Positions 1-6,114 of a stretch of 8,373 nucleotides of DNA are shown here, one piece after another (the first letter of the stretch is position 1; every line of letters starts with the position of its first letter). Source of the stretch: Sulfuricella sp. (lineage in GTDB: Bacteria > Pseudomonadota > Gammaproteobacteria > Burkholderiales > Sulfuricellaceae); assembly GCA_030691435.1 (NCBI GenBank), contig JAUYEK010000081.1, positions 1 through 8,373 of the forward strand, read 5' to 3'. The notes under the pieces were generated by a model that had not been told where the DNA came from, searched no databases, and saw nothing but the letters and a program-made list of their open reading frames with translations. The position numbers and the translations under genes were made by a program.

Positions 1-1204
1 CCGCGAGGGGAGAGGGAGTTTCTTTGTTTACCCGCACTACACTGTCATCGCATCCCACCACAATCCCGCGGTCGTGCATCACGAATGCATCGGCAATGGC
101 GGAGAGCCGCCGCAGCGCCTCGTCGTTGCCGGTCACCAGCGGTTCGTCGCCGGGGTTGGCCGAGGTGCAGACCAGCGCCAGTTCCTGCGACGCGGCAAGC
201 CACGTTGTGCCGGACGGCTGGCCAGCCGCCTCATGAAACAGCAAATAGTGCAGCGGGGCATAAGGCAGAAGTATGCCCAGTTCGGCCATGCCGGGAGCCA
301 CGCCGGGCAATGCAGCGTCGCATCCCGGCTGCTTTTGCAGCAAAACGATGGGCCGTTCGCGCGCCTCCAGCAGTTGCCGCTCGCCATCGCCGCAAACGAC
401 CCATGGCGCAATCGAAGCGATGCCCGCCAGCATCACCGCGAACGGCTTTTCCTCGCGCTGCTTGCGCTGGCGCAGGCGCGCCACGGCTTCGGCATTGCGC
501 GCATCGCACATCAGGTGGAAGCCGCCGATACCCTTGATCGCCAGAATCTGCCCGGCGCGCAGTCGGCTCACCGTTTCGGCAATCGGGTCGTCACTCTCGA
601 TCGGCTGCCCGTCTTTTTCCAGCAAGGTCAGGAGCGGCCCACACACCGCACAGGCATTAGGCTGGGCGTGAAAGCGACGGTCCAGCGGATCGTCGTATTC
701 GCGTCGGCAGGCCGGACACAAGGCAAACCCGGCCATGCTGGTGTTGGGGCGGTCGTAGGGCAGATGGCGAGTGATGGTGTAACGCGGCCCGCAGTGGGTG
801 CAGTTGGTAAAGGGGTAACGGAAGCGCCGGTTTGCGGGATCGAAAATTTCAGCGAGACAGGCCGGACAGGTAGCGGCATCGGGCGTGATCCCGGTATGGG
901 CATGGCCGGAGCGACTTTCCAGAATGGCGAAACCGTGTCGCGGCAGAACCTCGACCGGCACCGCGCTCACCTCGTCCACCCGCGCCAGGTCGGGCGCATC
1001 CTTTTTCAGCCGGCGCAGCAACGCCTCCAGTTCCGCCTCGCCGCCCTGCGCCTCGATTTCCACGCCGTCGGCGTCGTTCAGCACCCATCCGCTCAACCCC
1101 AACTCCAGGGCCAGACGGTAGACGAAGGGGCGAAATCCCACTCCCTGCACCTGGCCGCGAACGCGGATACGAATAGCGAAAGGAGGTGCGGTTTTTCTCC
1201 TCAC
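1..1204 (-). CDS. hypF: HypF, carbamoyltransferase for [NiFe]-hydrogenase cyanide ligands (N-terminal 401 residues; 3' end outside window)
   Basis: HypF transfers the carbamoyl group of carbamoyl phosphate, via carbamoyl-AMP, to the C-terminal cysteine of HypE; this gives the CN ligands of the hydrogenase iron. The reading frame shows an acylphosphatase domain (about residues 10-97) with VQGVGFRPFVYRL (Arg25) and Asn43. Two zinc fingers of CxxC-x18-CxxC type follow (Cys113/116/135/138 and Cys163/166/185/188), then the start of a YrdC-like domain from about residue 200 (IKGIGGFHLMCDA, KQREEKPFAVML, CTSANPGDEPL, DDSVVR). The C-terminal Kae1-like part is cut off by the window edge. The start is a GTG at 1204, three bases after the hypB stop; no in-frame ATG lies before the acylphosphatase motif. 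The purine-rich GGTGAGGGATAAGG just upstream can act as ribosome binding site. Cytoplasmic, last visible gene of hypABF. The final visible residues (NKETPSPLA) look unlike normal HypF; see findings. Confidence 0.95.
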   Translation of the reverse strand, partial: MRRKTAPPFAIRIRVRGQVQGVGFRPFVYRLALELGLSGWVLNDADGVEIEAQGGEAELEALLRRLKKDAPDLARVDEVSAVPVEVLPRHGFAILESRSGHAHTGITPDAATCPACLAEIFDPANRRFRYPFTNCTHCGPRYTITRHLPYDRPNTSMAGFALCPACRREYDDPLDRRFHAQPNACAVCGPLLTLLEKDGQPIESDDPIAETVSRLRAGQILAIKGIGGFHLMCDARNAEAVARLRQRKQREEKPFAVMLAGIASIAPWVVCGDGERQLLEARERPIVLLQKQPGCDAALPGVAPGMAELGILLPYAPLHYLLFHEAAGQPSGTTWLAASQELALVCTSANPGDEPLVTGNDEALRRLSAIADAFVMHDRGIVVGCDDSVVRVNKETPSPLA

Positions 1205-1207
1205 CCC

Positions 1208-2077
1208 TTATCCCTCACCCCTCACGTTCTTCAGCGCAGCCTCCAGTTCGGCAACCCTGCGTTTCAGCGCCTCCACCTCATTGGTTTTCTGTTCAGCCGC
1301 CTGCCTCATGCCCGCCGCGATCCATTCCCGCCATTCATCCATCCCCTCGCCGCTGACCGCCGAGGTGAGAATGACGCGGATATAGGGGTTGATGCGACGC
1401 GCATACTCGATACACAGCGGCACGTTGAAATTCAGGTAGGGCAACAAGTCCACCTTGTTGAGCAACATCACCTCGGCGGCGGCAAACATGTCGGGGTATT
1501 TCAGCGGCTTGTCCTCGCCCTCCGTCACCGACAGGATCGCCACCTTGTGCGCCTCGCCCAGATCGAAGGCCGCCGGGCAGACCAGGTTGCCGACATTCTC
1601 GATCAGCAGCAGGCTGTCGTCGGCCAGCGCGAGTTTCTCCACGGCATGGCCCACCATGTGGGCATCGAGATGGCAGCCCTTGCCGGTATTGATCTGAACC
1701 GCGGACACGCCGGTGGCGCGAATACGGTCGGCGTCGAGACTGGTCTGCTGGTCACCCTCGATGACCGCGATCCGGGCCTTGTCCTTGAGCCGCTCGATGG
1801 TGCGGGTGAGCAGCGCGGTCTTGCCGGAGCCGGGACTCGACACCAGGTTGAGCGCAAAGATGCCATGTTCGGCAAAATGACTGCGGTTGGCTGACGCGTA
1901 CTGATTGTTCTTGGCGAGAATGTCCTGCTCGACTTGAACCATGCGGCTGGTGTGTGCGTGAGGGCGGCTCTGCACCAGGCTGCCATGTTCATGGGCATGA
2001 ACATAGCTATGGGGATGATGATGCGCCTCGCCTTCGATTTTCGTTTCGCCCTGACCGCAGCCACAAGTTATGCACAT
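1208..2077 (-). CDS. hypB: HypB, GTPase for nickel insertion into [NiFe]-hydrogenase
   Basis: HypB is a SIMIBI-class GTPase that works with HypA to deliver nickel to the hydrogenase large-subunit precursor. The 289-residue protein begins MCITCGCG, the N-terminal CxxCxC high-affinity nickel site (Cys2, Cys5, Cys7). A short histidine-rich stretch follows at about residues 19-42 ([13 protein letters not shown]), typical of nickel-storing HypB forms. The G domain has the P-loop SSPGSGKT (81-87), [12 protein letters not shown] (108-118), the metal-binding TGKGCHLDA (Cys135, His136), [10 protein letters not shown] with Cys167, and NKVD at 207-210. The C-terminus (about 258-286, [19 protein letters not shown]) carries a predicted coiled coil that extends past the usual end of the family. 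The ATG at 2077 has a good AAGGAGA ribosome binding site. It lies 16 bases after hypA and 3 bases before the hypF start, so the three are probably co-transcribed. Confidence 0.97.
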   Translation of the reverse strand: MCITCGCGQGETKIEGEAHHHPHSYVHAHEHGSLVQSRPHAHTSRMVQVEQDILAKNNQYASANRSHFAEHGIFALNLVSSPGSGKTALLTRTIERLKDKARIAVIEGDQQTSLDADRIRATGVSAVQINTGKGCHLDAHMVGHAVEKLALADDSLLLIENVGNLVCPAAFDLGEAHKVAILSVTEGEDKPLKYPDMFAAAEVMLLNKVDLLPYLNFNVPLCIEYARRINPYIRVILTSAVSGEGMDEWREWIAAGMRQAAEQKTNEVEALKRRVAELEAALKNVRGEG

Positions 2078-2093
2078 GTTCGGTTCTCCTTGT

Positions 2094-2435
2094 TCATTCG
2101 ACTTCCAATTCCTTCACCCGCATCTCCAGGCCGCCGGTCGGCTCGACTGGGTAGCCGCCGCACAACGGGCAGGGATCATAGCGTAATTGGATGGGAACCG
2201 TTTTGCCACAGCCAAAACAATGCCCCTCGCCCTGGGTTACGATGATCTCCAGCCGGGCACCGTCCGCCAGCGTGCCTTTCACTACCGAGTCGAAGCAGAA
2301 ACGCATCGCCTCTACCTCCACTCCGGCCAGCTCGCCGATTTCCAGCCACACCTTCCTTACCCGCGAATAGCCGTTGATTTTCGCGTTATCTTCAATCACC
2401 TGCAGCACGCCATCGGCGAGCGACATTTCATGCAT
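2094..2435 (-). CDS. hypA: HypA, nickel metallochaperone
   Basis: HypA binds nickel through its N-terminal MHE motif and passes it, with HypB, to the hydrogenase large subunit. The 113-residue protein starts MHEMSL, with His2 and Glu3 in the expected place, and has the structural zinc site CxxC-x12-CxxC (Cys73, Cys76, Cys89, Cys92) followed by [12 protein letters not shown] at the end. Length is normal for the family. The ATG at 2435 is chosen over an in-frame TTG six bases upstream: it gives the conserved MHE terminus, and GAGGT at 2441-2445 sits five bases upstream as ribosome binding site. First gene of the minus-strand hypA-hypB-hypF unit, divergent from the nickel permease gene. Confidence 0.96.
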   Translation of the reverse strand: MHEMSLADGVLQVIEDNAKINGYSRVRKVWLEIGELAGVEVEAMRFCFDSVVKGTLADGARLEIIVTQGEGHCFGCGKTVPIQLRYDPCPLCGGYPVEPTGGLEMRVKELEVE

Positions 2436-2499
2436 TTGCAACCTCGCAGCCAGGTTAACGCAAAATTTGTATACACTTTAGGGAGCCGCTGATTTATTC
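2436..2499 (-). promoter_or_regulatory. Leader and possible promoter of hypABF
   Basis: This short AT-rich gap upstream of hypA is the obvious place for its promoter. On the minus strand it contains TATACA (2468-2473), a fair -10 match within the palindrome TGTATACA. I see no good -35 hexamer at the right distance, so the promoter may need an activator. No NikR-type GTATGA/TCATAC pair is visible. Only the position and the -10-like hexamer support the call. Confidence 0.25.
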
Positions 2500-2566
2500 G
2501 TCACCCCGGTGAAAGCCGGGGTCCAGGTTTTTGATTCATCTGGATTCCGGCTTTCGCCGGAATGAC
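2500..2566. repeat. Imperfect inverted repeat pair of REP type
   Basis: Two 27-base arms face each other across a 13-base loop: 2500-2526 (begins GTCACCCCGGTGAAAGCC) and 2540-2566 (ends TTTCGCCGGAATGAC). The reverse complement of the second arm matches the first at 22 of 27 positions. Each arm is also a small hairpin by itself (CCCCGG/CCGGGG and ATTCCGG/CCGGAAT). This is the pattern of paired REP-like extragenic palindromes that are common in proteobacterial intergenic regions. It sits between two divergent genes and ends 70 bases before the permease start. Confidence 0.85.
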
Positions 2567-2636
2567 GGAACCGGAATCAATCAGTGCTTCCTTGGATAAT
2601 AACCGCTTCGGGCACGATAACATAAAGGAAATCGGC

Positions 2637-3449
2637 ATGGAAAACCTGCCCCATGACTGGCTGGCCCTGCTGGCCCTGGTATTCGCCTTGGGTTTGAAGC
2701 ACGGCTTCGACCCCGACCACCTCGCCACCATCGACGGCCTGACCCGCTTCAACGCCGCCAACAACAAGCCGCGGCTGTCGCGCTGGTCGGGCCTGCTGTT
2801 CTCGCTCGGCCATGGTGCGGTGGTCACGGCAGTGGCGGTGCTGGTCGGCATCCTCGCCAAGAAATGGGAAATTCCGGTCTGGGTGGAAGACCTCGGCGCC
2901 TGGATTTCGATTCTGTTCCTGCTCGCGCTGGGCGCGGCCAACCTGGCTGCGGTGCTGCGCGCCGACCCCGGCCAGGTGGTGCGGATGGTCGGCCTGAAAG
3001 GGCGCTGGCTGGGCCAGTTGAGCCAGGCCAGCCACCCCGCCATGATCGCCTTTGTCGGCGCCCTGTTCGCACTCTCCTTCGATACCCTCAGCCAGACAGC
3101 GCTGTTTTCCCTGACCGCCTCGAGCATGGCTGGCTGGCTGTTTTCGGCGGCGCTCGGCATGGTGTTCATGCTCGGCATGATCGCCACCGACGGACTCAAC
3201 GGCCTTTGGGTATCGCGCCTGATCAACAAGGCCGACGAACGCGCCCAGATCGCCTCGCGGGTGATGGGGCTGGCGGTGGGCGGCCTGAGCATCCTGGTCG
3301 GCCTGTTCGGCATCGCCAAATACTTCCTGCCTGCCGTTTCTGCCCGCAGCGAGGGCCATGAAATGCTGACGGGGCTGGCCGTGGTCGCCACCATGGCATT
3401 GAGCTTTTACCTCGCTTTGCGCTTGGCGCACAGACAGGCTGAGACTTAA
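2637..3449 (+). CDS. NiCoT-family nickel/cobalt permease
   Basis: This is an inner-membrane transporter for Ni2+ (possibly Co2+) and likely supplies nickel to HypA/HypB. The 270-residue protein has the family signature HGFDPDH in its first membrane segment (His22, Asp27, His28; HX4DH pattern), FSLGHGAVV (55-63), LFALSFDTLSQTA (143-155) and GMIATDGLNG (180-189). All are divergent forms of the conserved NiCoT motifs. About seven hydrophobic segments can be seen, near 8-26, 51-74, 88-107, 134-158, 163-185, 211-230 and 244-264. It is shorter than classical HoxN/NixA, which are usually above 300 residues. The start is the ATG at 2637, preceded by AAAGGAAA. An in-frame ATG at 2562 is rejected because it lies inside the inverted repeat. 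Placed between the hyp genes and the hydrogenase cluster, it is more likely a nickel than a cobalt transporter, but the metal cannot be read from sequence. Confidence 0.9.
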   Translation: MENLPHDWLALLALVFALGLKHGFDPDHLATIDGLTRFNAANNKPRLSRWSGLLFSLGHGAVVTAVAVLVGILAKKWEIPVWVEDLGAWISILFLLALGAANLAAVLRADPGQVVRMVGLKGRWLGQLSQASHPAMIAFVGALFALSFDTLSQTALFSLTASSMAGWLFSAALGMVFMLGMIATDGLNGLWVSRLINKADERAQIASRVMGLAVGGLSILVGLFGIAKYFLPAVSARSEGHEMLTGLAVVATMALSFYLALRLAHRQAET

Positions 3450-3516
3450 GCCCCAGCCCCTTCTTGTCATTATTTTTCAATCAGGCAGTCGAATTCGAGA
3501 GCAAGGTTCTCCGTCG

Positions 3517-3539
3517 CTAGCAGCTTGTCGGACTTAAAG
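3517..3539 (+). repeat. Left terminal inverted repeat of the 250-bp element
   Basis: Begins CTAGCAGCTTGTCGG and ends ACTTAAAG. Its reverse complement occurs at 3744-3766 with a single difference (G versus T at the fifteenth base). Confidence 0.85.
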
Positions 3540-3582
3540 AATCGAAGCGAAGTGGGTCAAGCAGACAAGCCGCGCAGCGGAT

Positions 3583-3622
3583 GCTCGCAAAGATGAGCTG
3601 GTTGGGGGCAGACTTTGCGAGC
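3583..3622. other. Hairpin inside the element
   Basis: GCTCGCAAAG (3583-3592) and CTTTGCGAGC (3613-3622) form a perfect 10-bp stem with a 20-base loop. It may be a structural part of the mobile element; no run of T follows, so it is not a clear terminator. Confidence 0.5.
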
Positions 3623-3650
3623 TTTCGCCTTACGGTGAAATACCTGCTTA

Positions 3651-3706
3651 CCCCGTTTCACGATTTTCAAGCCAATAGTTATTCATATTGGCGCAGGAAA
3701 GCGGGG
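3651..3706. other. Nested hairpin inside the element
   Basis: An outer imperfect stem, CCCCGTTTC (3651-3659) with GAAAGCGGGG (3697-3706), encloses a perfect inner 7-bp stem, GCCAATA (3671-3677) with TATTGGC (3686-3692). This could fold as a structured RNA or be a DNA feature of the element. Function unknown. Confidence 0.4.
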
Positions 3707-3743
3707 AAATATGCACCGGCCAGCTCATTTTGCAGCCGATTTC

Positions 3744-3766
3744 CTTTAAGTACGACAAGCTGCTAG
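3744..3766 (-). repeat. Right terminal inverted repeat of the 250-bp element
   Basis: Begins CTTTAAGTACGACAAG and ends CTGCTAG; the inverted partner of 3517-3539, 22 of 23 bases matching. Confidence 0.85.
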
Positions 3767-3874
3767 AGATGGTGAAACGCTCCATTTGCGATTCCCGGTC
3801 TGATGAGGCAAGCTCCCACCAGATTAATTTAGCCCATGGCTTGCGCGGTCGCAACGAAAACGGCACATCCAGCA

Positions 3875-5719
3875 TTATTTTTCCGTTTCCCGCCCGGCGG
3901 GATAACGTCCGACATCCACGTCGTCGATTTGGTTGGTGGCAAGATGCTTTTTGGCGTAAGTCAGAAAAACCTTTTCGGAAAGAAACAGATCGAACAAATC
4001 ACCGTCAATGTGGTTGTCCAGCTTCATGCGGTGCATGATGTCTATGGCCCAACTCAATTTGCCGGGTTTGCGGTAGGGCCTGTCGGGCGCGGTCAGCGCT
4101 TCAAAGATGTCGGCGATAGCTATGATGCGCGCCGGAACGGACAACTGGTCGCGTTTCAGGCCGCGCGGATAACCGCTGCCATCCATGCGTTCGTGGTGCC
4201 CGGCGGCATATTCCGTGACGTTTCGCAATGAGCGGGGAAATGAAATCTGCGACAGCATGTTGATGGTATGGACGGCGTGATCCTCGATGATTTTTCGCTC
4301 TTCCGGATTCAGCGTGCCGCGCTGGACGGAGAGGTTGTAAGCCTCGTTCTCAGTCAGCAAAGCGTTGGCTTCCCCGCAGACATCGGTCCAACACTGTCGG
4401 GCGATATTTTCGATACGCAGGATATGCTCGACGGAAACGAATTCGGTGCCTAGATTGCATTTTTCGAGGAATGCAAAATCCTCGTCAAGCTGACGCATAC
4501 GCGCCTGATAAGCCTCTTCGGCAGATTCCCGATCCGCTCCTTCCGCCAGGGTACGATAGAAGTCTATCGTCGAGTCCCGTCGCAGCACCTCGAAGCGCAA
4601 GGCAACCAGGTGAATCCGATTCGCGATGCTGTCCAGCTTGGTGGCTTTATCGACAACCCACTCGGGGGTGACCACTTTGCCGCAATCGTGCAGCATGGCG
4701 GCGATTTCCATCGCGTTTCGCTCATCTTCGTCCAGCACGAAATCGGCGAATGGCCCGCTGTCGGCCTTGTGCGCTGTCTCCGCGACCATCAATGCGATCT
4801 CCGGCACACGGCGGCAGTGCCCGGCGGTATAGGGCGACTTGGCGTCGATGGCGGTGGCGATGACCCTGACGAAGGACTGGAACATTTTCTGCTCGGCGGC
4901 ATAAAGCTGGGCGTTGCGCAATGCGGTGGCGGCGACGGAAGAGAGCGTTTGCGCGCGTTTCAGGTCGGCGGCGCTAAATCCTTCGGCGCGGCGGGAAGCC
5001 AGCACCAGCAGACCGAGTTTCTCGCCATGGGAGATCAGCGGCAGCCACAGCAGCGCCCGGAAATCCGCCACTTCCCCAGCCCACAGTGGTGATAACGGCA
5101 AGTCGTTGACGATATCGCCCGTTTCGCGGAGGGACATGTCGGCGAACAGACGGCAGTCCTTAAGCTGGGTAAAGCCTTCTCCGGCGTTTTCGCCGAAAGA
5201 TGCGGCCAGATCGCAATCGCCACTGTCGGCAGTGTACAAAAACACCGCGCCGTAATCCGCGCTGGTGTTGCGTCCGTCGAATTCCTTGAGCAGCGCCGCA
5301 ACCACGGCGGCGGGCTTGAGGGATTGATTAAGGTCGGTGACCGCCCGTTGCAGCAAGGCCATCTCGCGGTAGCTTTCGAGCGCTTCCTTGCTGACCGAAC
5401 GGCGGCCATATTCGGCATCAAGCATTCCTTGCTGGGTGTGAGCAAGCAGGCCGCCCCAGGTTTGCGCCAGTGCGGCGTCGTTTTCCAGCGGTAGGCGCAA
5501 CAGCAATGCTCCCACTTGCTCGCCTTCCAGTGCTAGGGGAAAAGCTTGTACGCCCGGCGCACCCTCGATCAAGTCCGGCCCTCCGGCCTCACCCATCTCC
5601 GCCACGCGCTTGTCGCCCAGTTGCAGCGCCATCCCGACGCCGGACGGCAGCAAGGGTAGCGCCAGCTCAAACTGCCGACGCGCCCAGGCGGGCTTGAGAT
5701 AGAGTTCCGCCTTGATCAT
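3875..5719 (-). CDS. GAF and HD-GYP domain protein, probable cyclic-di-GMP phosphodiesterase
   Basis: HD-GYP proteins hydrolyse the second messenger c-di-GMP in the cytoplasm. This 614-residue protein has an N-terminal part (1-120) I do not recognise, a GAF-like domain at about 125-272 (ALLQRAVTDLNQSLKPAAVV, then LWLPLISHGEKLGLLVLAS), and an HD-GYP domain from about 280. Metal and catalytic residues appear intact: His301 (TAGHCRRV), His344-Asp345 with Lys348 (MLHDCGK), His484 in the HAVHTINML stretch, HHE at 508-510, and DGSGYP at 513-518. An insert of about 105 residues (363-468) separates the HD core from the GYP half, much more than in typical HD-GYP enzymes. No membrane segment is seen. 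Its start overlaps the stop of the response regulator gene by ATGA (5716-5719), implying translational coupling and suggesting that the regulator controls it. Activity is inferred from motifs. Confidence 0.9.
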   Translation of the reverse strand: MIKAELYLKPAWARRQFELALPLLPSGVGMALQLGDKRVAEMGEAGGPDLIEGAPGVQAFPLALEGEQVGALLLRLPLENDAALAQTWGGLLAHTQQGMLDAEYGRRSVSKEALESYREMALLQRAVTDLNQSLKPAAVVAALLKEFDGRNTSADYGAVFLYTADSGDCDLAASFGENAGEGFTQLKDCRLFADMSLRETGDIVNDLPLSPLWAGEVADFRALLWLPLISHGEKLGLLVLASRRAEGFSAADLKRAQTLSSVAATALRNAQLYAAEQKMFQSFVRVIATAIDAKSPYTAGHCRRVPEIALMVAETAHKADSGPFADFVLDEDERNAMEIAAMLHDCGKVVTPEWVVDKATKLDSIANRIHLVALRFEVLRRDSTIDFYRTLAEGADRESAEEAYQARMRQLDEDFAFLEKCNLGTEFVSVEHILRIENIARQCWTDVCGEANALLTENEAYNLSVQRGTLNPEERKIIEDHAVHTINMLSQISFPRSLRNVTEYAAGHHERMDGSGYPRGLKRDQLSVPARIIAIADIFEALTAPDRPYRKPGKLSWAIDIMHRMKLDNHIDGDLFDLFLSEKVFLTYAKKHLATNQIDDVDVGRYPAGRETEK

Positions 5720-6099
5720 GATGGTCGCAGTATCTCGCGCGCCAGATCAAGAATCTCGTCGGGATCGAACGGCTTGGTGACGAAGCGATGCGCGCCCTCT
5801 TCCAACCCGCGCATCCGATCCGATTCCTGGCCCTTGGCGGTCAGCATGACGATGGTGATGTCCGCCAGCGCCGGATTTTTCCGCACTGCGGCACAGACTT
5901 CATAGCCGTTCATGAGCGGCATCATGACGTCCAGAAACACCAATTGCGGTCGTTCGCGTTCGATCAGCGCCAGCCCTTCCGCGCCGTTTGCGGCGATCAG
6001 AATTTCCGGCTCCCCTTCCAGGTCTTCCAGGGTTTGCTCCAGCAGGGAGCGGATATGGACTTCGTCGTCCACAATCGCGATTTTTACATTTCTGCTCAT
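5716..6099 (-). CDS. Single-domain response regulator (CheY-like)
   Basis: A stand-alone receiver domain of 127 residues with no output domain. The acidic pair Asp11-Asp12, the phosphoacceptor Asp57 in LVFLDVMMP, Thr87 in VMLTAKG, and Lys109 in VTKPF are all present, so it should be phosphorylated normally. The start is taken as the ATG at 6099, with GGAG a few bases upstream; the in-frame TTG at 6111 lacks such a site. It begins 15 bases after the kinase stop and overlaps the HD-GYP gene by 4 bases, so kinase, regulator and phosphodiesterase are almost certainly co-expressed. With no DNA-binding domain, it probably acts by protein contact. The HD-GYP protein is the natural candidate partner, though this is inference. 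Confidence 0.95.
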   Translation of the reverse strand: MSRNVKIAIVDDEVHIRSLLEQTLEDLEGEPEILIAANGAEGLALIERERPQLVFLDVMMPLMNGYEVCAAVRKNPALADITIVMLTAKGQESDRMRGLEEGAHRFVTKPFDPDEILDLAREILRPS

Positions 6100-6114
6100 C
6101 GTATTCTCCAATGT

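Larger units (their letters stand above)
3517..3766. mobile_element. MITE-like element or internally deleted insertion sequence, 250 bp
   Basis: The region is bounded by terminal inverted repeats of 23 bases, 3517-3539 and 3744-3766, with one mismatch between them. Both outer ends are CTAG, which could be a duplicated 4-base target (palindromic, so it adds to the apparent repeat) or part of the ends. No transposase is encoded inside; short open frames there resemble nothing I know. The size, near-perfect ends and lack of coding capacity fit a miniature inverted-repeat transposable element, or the remnant of an insertion sequence that lost its transposase. It sits between the convergent permease and HD-GYP genes, 67 bases after one stop and 108 bases from the other. 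The family is not identified. Confidence 0.7.

Noticed and set aside
74..1894. A 606-codon open frame on the plus strand opposite hypF and hypB
   Set aside because: It is antisense to two clear genes, crosses their junction, shows no family motif, and is the kind of long shadow frame expected in GC-rich coding DNA.
2437..2452. A sigma-54-like -24/-12 pattern (TGGCTG, five bases, TTGCA) upstream of hypA on the minus strand
   Set aside because: The spacing fits, but the -12 element ends next to the ATG, so transcription would start inside hypA and lose the ribosome binding site. Probably chance.
2562..2636. Upstream ATG extending the nickel permease by 25 residues
   Set aside because: It starts inside the inverted repeat and adds a non-hydrophobic leader absent from the family; the ATG at 2637 has an AAAGGAAA site.
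2501..3470. Two 297-codon minus-strand frames opposite the nickel permease
   Set aside because: The plus-strand frame has the NiCoT motifs, membrane segments and a ribosome binding site; the opposite frames give low-complexity Arg/Gln/Pro-rich protein.
3450..3516. Terminator after the nickel permease gene
   Set aside because: There is a TTATTTTT run but no GC-rich hairpin directly before it.
3648..3875. A 75-codon minus-strand frame just downstream of the HD-GYP gene
   Set aside because: It runs through the right end of the inverted-repeat element, has no good ribosome binding site that I can see and resembles no known protein.
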